A stretch of DNA of 64,000 nucleotides. Source: Limnoperna fortunei. Taxonomy: Eukaryota; Mollusca; Bivalvia; Mytilida; Modiolidae. The notes under the pieces were generated by a model. That model worked only from the letters and a program-made list of their open reading frames with translations. It ran no database searches and was not told where the DNA came from. This document shows positions 59,235-64,000 of the stretch, piece by piece. How positions within the stretch are numbered: position 1 is the first letter of the stretch; every line of letters begins with the position of its first letter. The stretch spans positions 66,012,605-66,076,604 of the forward strand of contig OX104115.1 of assembly GCA_944474755.1 (NCBI GenBank), in the 5' to 3' direction. A program made the translations under genes and the position numbers.

Positions 59235-59274
59235 GACACTGATGAGTCTTGATTAATCGAAACGCGCGTCTGTC
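59235..59274 (+). ncRNA. hammerhead-ribozyme-like motif, copy 1
   Basis: The type I arrangement is visible: stem I GACA (59235-59238) pairs with TGTC (59271-59274). Core CTGATGA is at 59239-59245 and GAAA at 59259-59262. Stem III ACGC/GCGT (59262-59269) is a loopless 4-bp stem, and the cleavage triplet GTC ends at 59270. Stem II is decayed (only G46-C58 pairs well). Short-stem-III hammerheads are known from Penelope-like elements and retrozymes. It is followed by 'tagaacttggtatctttgat'. Confidence 0.62.
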
Positions 59275-59579
59275 ATAATAAATTCTAGAACTTGGTATCT
59301 TTGATGACATTTTATTTTTGGTACATTTGTTTAAGATGTTGTTTTTTATATATATGTTTCAATTTTTTTAATGTGCCATCTTCATTTATACAGTATTGAA
59401 CTGGCAAAACTTTTTTCGTTGTGGTTACCCACTTGTCCTGCTCTGTTTATAGCATCATATAAAATATAAGTGAACAAACAGCACTGTAAACGTAAGATTA
59501 ATTTTAAAATAACTCGCAAAATATCTGGCAAAGATGCTTATATGAGACACTATAAAAAAGGGTTCAGATTCTATTTTAT

Positions 59580-59790
59580 CATTGATTGATTGACTAGCGA
59601 GCAATAGTTTTAGATGCATTCAGGACGAAACGAGCTAGAAAACAATAAATCAACATGGATAAGTATGGATACAGAAAAACACGTGACTGCTATTGAAAAA
59701 AGTATAGACTATTTTCCCTTTCCGTAACATAGCGACGAGTTAGACACTTCTGTAGGTCGAACACAGGGGTCTATCCCAATATGGTCCCAT
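59580..59790 (+). repeat. second dispersed repeat family copy
   Basis: 'gattgattgactagcgagca', 'gcattcaggacgaaacgagc', 'aaaacaataaatcaacatgg' and 'cgtgactgctattgaaaaa' follow the order of 23160-23540; the distal half is decayed. Confidence 0.68.
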
Positions 59791-60124
59791 TCTATAGTAA
59801 GAAAAATTAAATATTTTAGTATCAGAATATTTTTTTAACTGTTATCAGGAAGGACAGCCATTTAATTCCATTTATCATGCAGGGCCAGAATATTTATCTT
59901 TTTTATACGATCAGGCAGGATTATTTATTTCCAAACAGATAGGTGACATGCTACCCCCTTTAGAATAAATGGTTATCCCTTAATTGCTTTTATGTTTATT
60001 CATATTTCTGCAATAATCTAAATCGCAAGTTCCAGCTGGAACACAGTTGACTGGTACAAAAGTTAACCACAAATATTGCATGTGTACTTATTCCGGTTAC
60101 CAGTTCAATTTGTGATCTGTTTTA

Positions 60125-60368
60125 GGGGTCGTCCATAATTGTCATCCATTTTCACAAGTGTGCAAAAAGCACACTTTTTGAGACCCCCCCACCCCCATCA
60201 AAAAGTGTACATCAACCATTAAACTAATATAAAAACCAAACTCCACGGAAACGAAAAATTTCTAAAGATAAAAAAAACTGTACGCAAAAATGTCGAAATT
60301 TTTAACCCCCTCCCTCAAGTGTGCGGTTTGCACACTTATGAAAATGGTTGACAATTATGGACGACCCC
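60125..60368. mobile_element. Harbinger-type MITE with TTA target duplication
   Basis: 244 bp with inverted ends GGGGTCGTCCATAATTGTCA, extending through 'ccattttca.aagtgtgc' on both sides. TTA flanks both ends (60122-60124, 60369-60371), the duplication typical of PIF/Harbinger elements. Non-coding, with pyrimidine-rich patches inside. Confidence 0.85.
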
Positions 60369-60371
60369 TTA

Positions 60372-61432
60372 CCTCATATGAACATAATCTGTGTCATTGT
60401 AGGCGTCACCGGCACACCTTATCATTAAAAAAGATACAAAGTAATTATACTTTATGACGTCACTTAAACAGAATTATACCTGTTTTACTATTTTTAAATA
60501 GTTCTATATAATTTGAAGCTGATAATACGAGTTAAAGTCCACTTATCCTACCTTTAAAGTTGACATTTTGTCATCATCAAGCTTTCAGCCGTTGATGAAA
60601 GTGTGTTTTCTTTTAATAAAGGTACAAAATTAAGATTTAATTTTAAGTCACGCACATATGGATGCAAAAATGTATGCACATACAATGACGTCTTCGAATT
60701 TAAAAATGTTTTTTTTAAATAAACAAACAACCAAACACGACACCTAATAAATAAAATATTTTTTTGCAGTGTAAGATGTTTAAAAAAGTTGTTCACTTCT
60801 TACAATAATAACGAATACTGGGTGACTTTTGACTTTTCACCTAACTCACGGGAGGTACAAATAAGGTAATATAATCAAAATGCTTAGCACGATTTGTAAA
60901 CTTCAGCATGTCCGGTCGGAGACAGGGGTATACTCAGGCAGGTGCTTGTTGCAAAATGAGTGCTTGTTAGTACGGATCTTGATTTCTTTTCTGAATTATT
61001 TCTGTCGGTCACCAAGCCCAAGCAACAATAACGTAACAGTCACAAAGAGCTGTAGATGTGGTCACGTGCAAAAAGATAATTTAAAACATGTTTGATCGTA
61101 GAACTTGATTTATTAACCTTTCTATTTGAATCCATTTTTAAAATAATTTAATTTTATTTTGTAAACTTAAATGCATAACTTCATCAACTTTTGTGCACAC
61201 ATCAAAAGATTTCAAAGAATAAAGTGTTTTCATTGGCTGTCAGTATTACGGGTGTTGTTTTAAACGACAAGTACGGTACTGAGTCAGTTTTAATCAATTT
61301 AAAAGGTGCTACCATAAATCTTACATAAACACCAATATTGTACGTTGTTAAAGTATAAAATACATTATACTTCCTACGCCCATGCTGACAAATAATTCTT
61401 CTTTGCCATATCTCTGAATATCTAATGTACAT
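60372..61432. other. intergenic, nothing recognised
   Basis: No supported gene, repeat or structure. Confidence 0.4.
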
Positions 61433-62030
61433 CCTCGACGTGGGCTCTTGCATTAGTCGACAACAAACGCCACTCCACTCTCTCTTGCACATATCTCATT
61501 AGAGCTTGCACCCCTACGTCGTATCTCGCCAATGTTGATGACGTCCATGTCGTTCTTTTGCATCCTCTTTTCGCTGTTCCGTCTACTCTGCCGTGCAATA
61601 CAACATTTGCTATCCTGTTCTTATCCATCTGAATCATGTCTCCTAGCTATTGATGTTGTCTTTCATGTACTCGTTGCATAATTGTTTCTGTCTGGTTCAA
61701 AGCCTTTCTGATGTCTTCATTCCTCATCCCATCCTTGATACGAACTCCTCGGGTCTTTCTAATCCCTGCCATCTCGAACACAAGTAATGTCCATTCTTCA
61801 GCGCATCTAAGTGTCCACGTCTTGCATCCGTACAAGGCAATCGGTACTATGAGTGATCAACACAGTAGCATTTTCATTTCACTTTTCACATGCTTGTTTT
61901 TCCAGATGTTATCCATCTCGCTCATAACTTTCAAGGCTGTTGCTGTCCGTTTCTTGATGTCCTTTGAGTTCACGCGACATACACTTATTAATTTGCGTGG
62001 GTCTTTGAAGTTCAGTTTGTTAGTTAATTT
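61433..62030 (-). pseudogene. LINE ORF2 C-terminal relic
   Basis: Minus-strand frames carry the usual end of a non-LTR retrotransposon ORF2: SKDIKKRTATALKVM, YGCKTWTLRCAEEW, GVRIKDGMRNEDIRKALNQT, HERQHQ, then DKNRIANVVLHGRVDGTAKR. Stops separate the blocks (for example near 61864 and 61645), and the usual 'WfGHv.Rm' is decayed. No promoter or poly-A tail recognised. Confidence 0.82.
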
Positions 62031-63654
62031 TCCGTGTTAAATCGTAACAATCAGTGCAATATTTGAATGGGTATAGCAAATATTTTGATTAAGATTACAT
62101 TCAAGATATTTCTGTTTAAAGTAAACTAGTTATGTGCAAATTGTTCAAAATTTCAATATAATATGTATATATGTACATGTTTATCTATTTAAATTCCTCC
62201 CTTCATAATCCGTATCGACTAAAATTTGTTATATATTTTGATTTCCTTACCTTTAATGGCAGATCTTTAAAATCCTGGTTTCGTCTAAAAATTGCTGTCC
62301 GACATCTCATCAGCAACACGACTTACTAATTGATCAACAGTTTTTAATTTTCTTCAGCACCACAGGAATGTCTAAATCCCACTTCACTGAAATAAGGAGG
62401 TTGTCTGAGCAAATAAATACTATTATGGAAGATTGAAAGTGTCATCATTTTGCATCATGCAGATTTATGTACTGTAAGTCAATGAAAATAAATAAAACCT
62501 ATTTTGTCTAAAATACTTTAAATTAAATTACCACTTGTCTGCTGATTAAATTTGTATTTCTGCTGTGACTCCTATATTTGGATGAAACCAACACAATTTT
62601 CGCGCATAATACATAACAACAAATTATGTTATAAACCTAACAACTTCGTATCCGGGTAATCGGATATATCTTATCACAATCAATCTTTTACATTTAAAAA
62701 GAAAATTGTAATTATATGTAATAACACACAGAGCTTCATTTATTCTAAAAAATGCATCAATATGTAAACGTTACGACACGTAAATGAATCGATACATCAA
62801 AACACAAAGGCAAATTCATGTGTAGTATAGACTTAAAAGTATTAAGTTTCAAAAAATGCCTATTTAGGGTAAAATTTTATGGTGATATAAAAAACAACTA
62901 TTGAATGGAAATGCGCTATATTTATAATGGAAGCCTAGGTAGGATCAATTTTTAAACTTGCAATATGCACATATAGCACGAAAACGGCCGCCTTTTTTAC
63001 AAAAAATACTTATGTTACCGTGTTAACGAAATATATTGTTTCAAATTCAATATCACAGGATGCAGACGACAGCCTGTCTTTAATGAATATCTCAAACCGG
63101 TCAAACATAGTTTAGAAATACCTATAACAACGCTAACTCTAAACTTTGAACTAGTCCTTTGCGATATACCAAAAGTAATCCTGCTTTAAAATTTTCTGGT
63201 ATGACAAGTTCGACAATCGTAGTATGACATTATTTAGTTGTACCAGTCATGCCAGTAAACATTATATATAAAGCGACTTTTTAAATAATTAATTATCTTC
63301 TATGGTATAAATGGAGAGCAAAAGCAAAATGTTTAATTTTCACGAGAGTGAATTGTTAGAAATTATTATATTTATTAGTCATGGTTCCCAAGATGATATT
63401 CAACGAAAACCTAAATGGTGATCGAGCTATGCTGCGTTGTCTGTTTAGGAACACCTCTTTTTGAATAAAATCTTATTGTTCAGAAATATTCATTTACTAT
63501 TCAGAATAATTGGCATGTATTGACAACATTAAGTGTAGCGAAGAACTTCCAAAGACAAAAAGTAATGTTGAAAGTGCCCCACTTTATACACAATAGTAAC
63601 AAACAGCAAAATATTAAATATTGAAAAATAATACAAATTTTATTTAAGACAGTT
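62031..63654. other. intergenic, nothing recognised
   Basis: AT-rich, no supported feature. Confidence 0.4.
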
Positions 63655-63890
63655 TGGACCATGCCGGGAGAATTCCTACAACTCTGACCAGCGCGTCCCT
63701 AGTTGGCACATAAAGGAGGCCTTTCTCTTGAGGGTTGTTATGTTGTAATGGTTATAATATGGAAATCCAGACCTCGGGCTATTGACGGTAACGTTTTTGG
63801 AAAGTGCCATGCTCTTGCACGAAACAGACACTTTGTAGATTATGAAAAATGAACGTCCGAACAAGCGCGTCCGTTACAAAAGGCTATATT
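63655..63890 (-). repeat. second dispersed repeat family copy, reverse orientation
   Basis: 'cagcgcgtccctagttggca', 'ctcttgagggttgttatgtt', 'acggtaacgtttttggaaag' and 'cgttacaaaaggctatatta' match the complement of 23160-23540 in order. Confidence 0.72.
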
Positions 63891-64000
63891 ATTTTCTGAG
63901 CAAACGCTGTTTTAATATTGTTTATTGCAAGCGGGCTGTATGCTAATTAGAACATGGTCAGTAATAGTTTATACAGAGCGATAGCTACTTAAGGTGAGAA

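Noticed and set aside
1..64000. CRISPR arrays, bacterial operons, integrated viral genes
   Set aside because: The sequence is an intron-rich animal locus; no regularly spaced repeat-spacer array, bacterial gene cluster or viral structural or polymerase gene was seen.

Overview
This window is metazoan nuclear DNA and most likely from a bivalve mollusc. It is AT-rich, its genes are broken into short exons by long introns, and it carries many copies of a tRNA-headed SINE plus other repeats of the kind common in bivalves. I cannot name the species. Most of the sequence is intron and decayed mobile DNA.

Two host genes are visible, both on the minus strand. At the left edge (424-2277) lie the first two coding exons of an ISWI-type chromatin remodeller (SMARCA5/SMARCA1-like); the rest lies off the left end. 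From 53402 down to 16858 runs a complete gene for a CNBD2-like (cyclic nucleotide-binding domain-containing) protein. I assembled it from 21 exons with consistent GT/AG sites and reading phases. They give 2376 coding bases, a 791-residue protein and a terminal TGA. Relatives of this protein act in male germ cells. Here it has a long N-terminal extension, one cyclic-nucleotide-binding (CNB) fold with a degenerate nucleotide pocket, and a second CNB-like fold split by a low-complexity insert.

Layout: 1-330 dispersed repeat; 424-2277 ISWI exons; 2.3-16.6 kb intergenic, with a 1.47-kb element with inverted ends (4673-6139), a 2.6-kb inverted-repeat element (6526-9112) holding a nested palindromic MITE, short tandem arrays (11.57-11.79 and 12.88-13.29 kb) and an integrase-core pseudogene interrupted by a SINE (15.5-16.4 kb). 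The CNBD2-like gene fills 16.86-53.40 kb; its introns hold SINEs, a dead Tc1 transposon (34.2-35.7 kb), a LINE relic, an 80-bp-arm hairpin and a hammerhead-like motif. From 53.4 to 64 kb is intergenic, with SINEs, an element built of seven 167-bp tandem units (57.47-58.69 kb), a second hammerhead-like motif (59.24 kb), a Harbinger-type MITE (60.1-60.4 kb) and a LINE relic (61.4-62.0 kb).

The two genes do not obviously work together. I found no new defence or metabolic system. The most informative items are the nested palindrome whose empty site survives in the opposite arm, the hammerhead relics, the exon 17-19 junction in the CNBD2-like gene, and the 167-bp tandem element.
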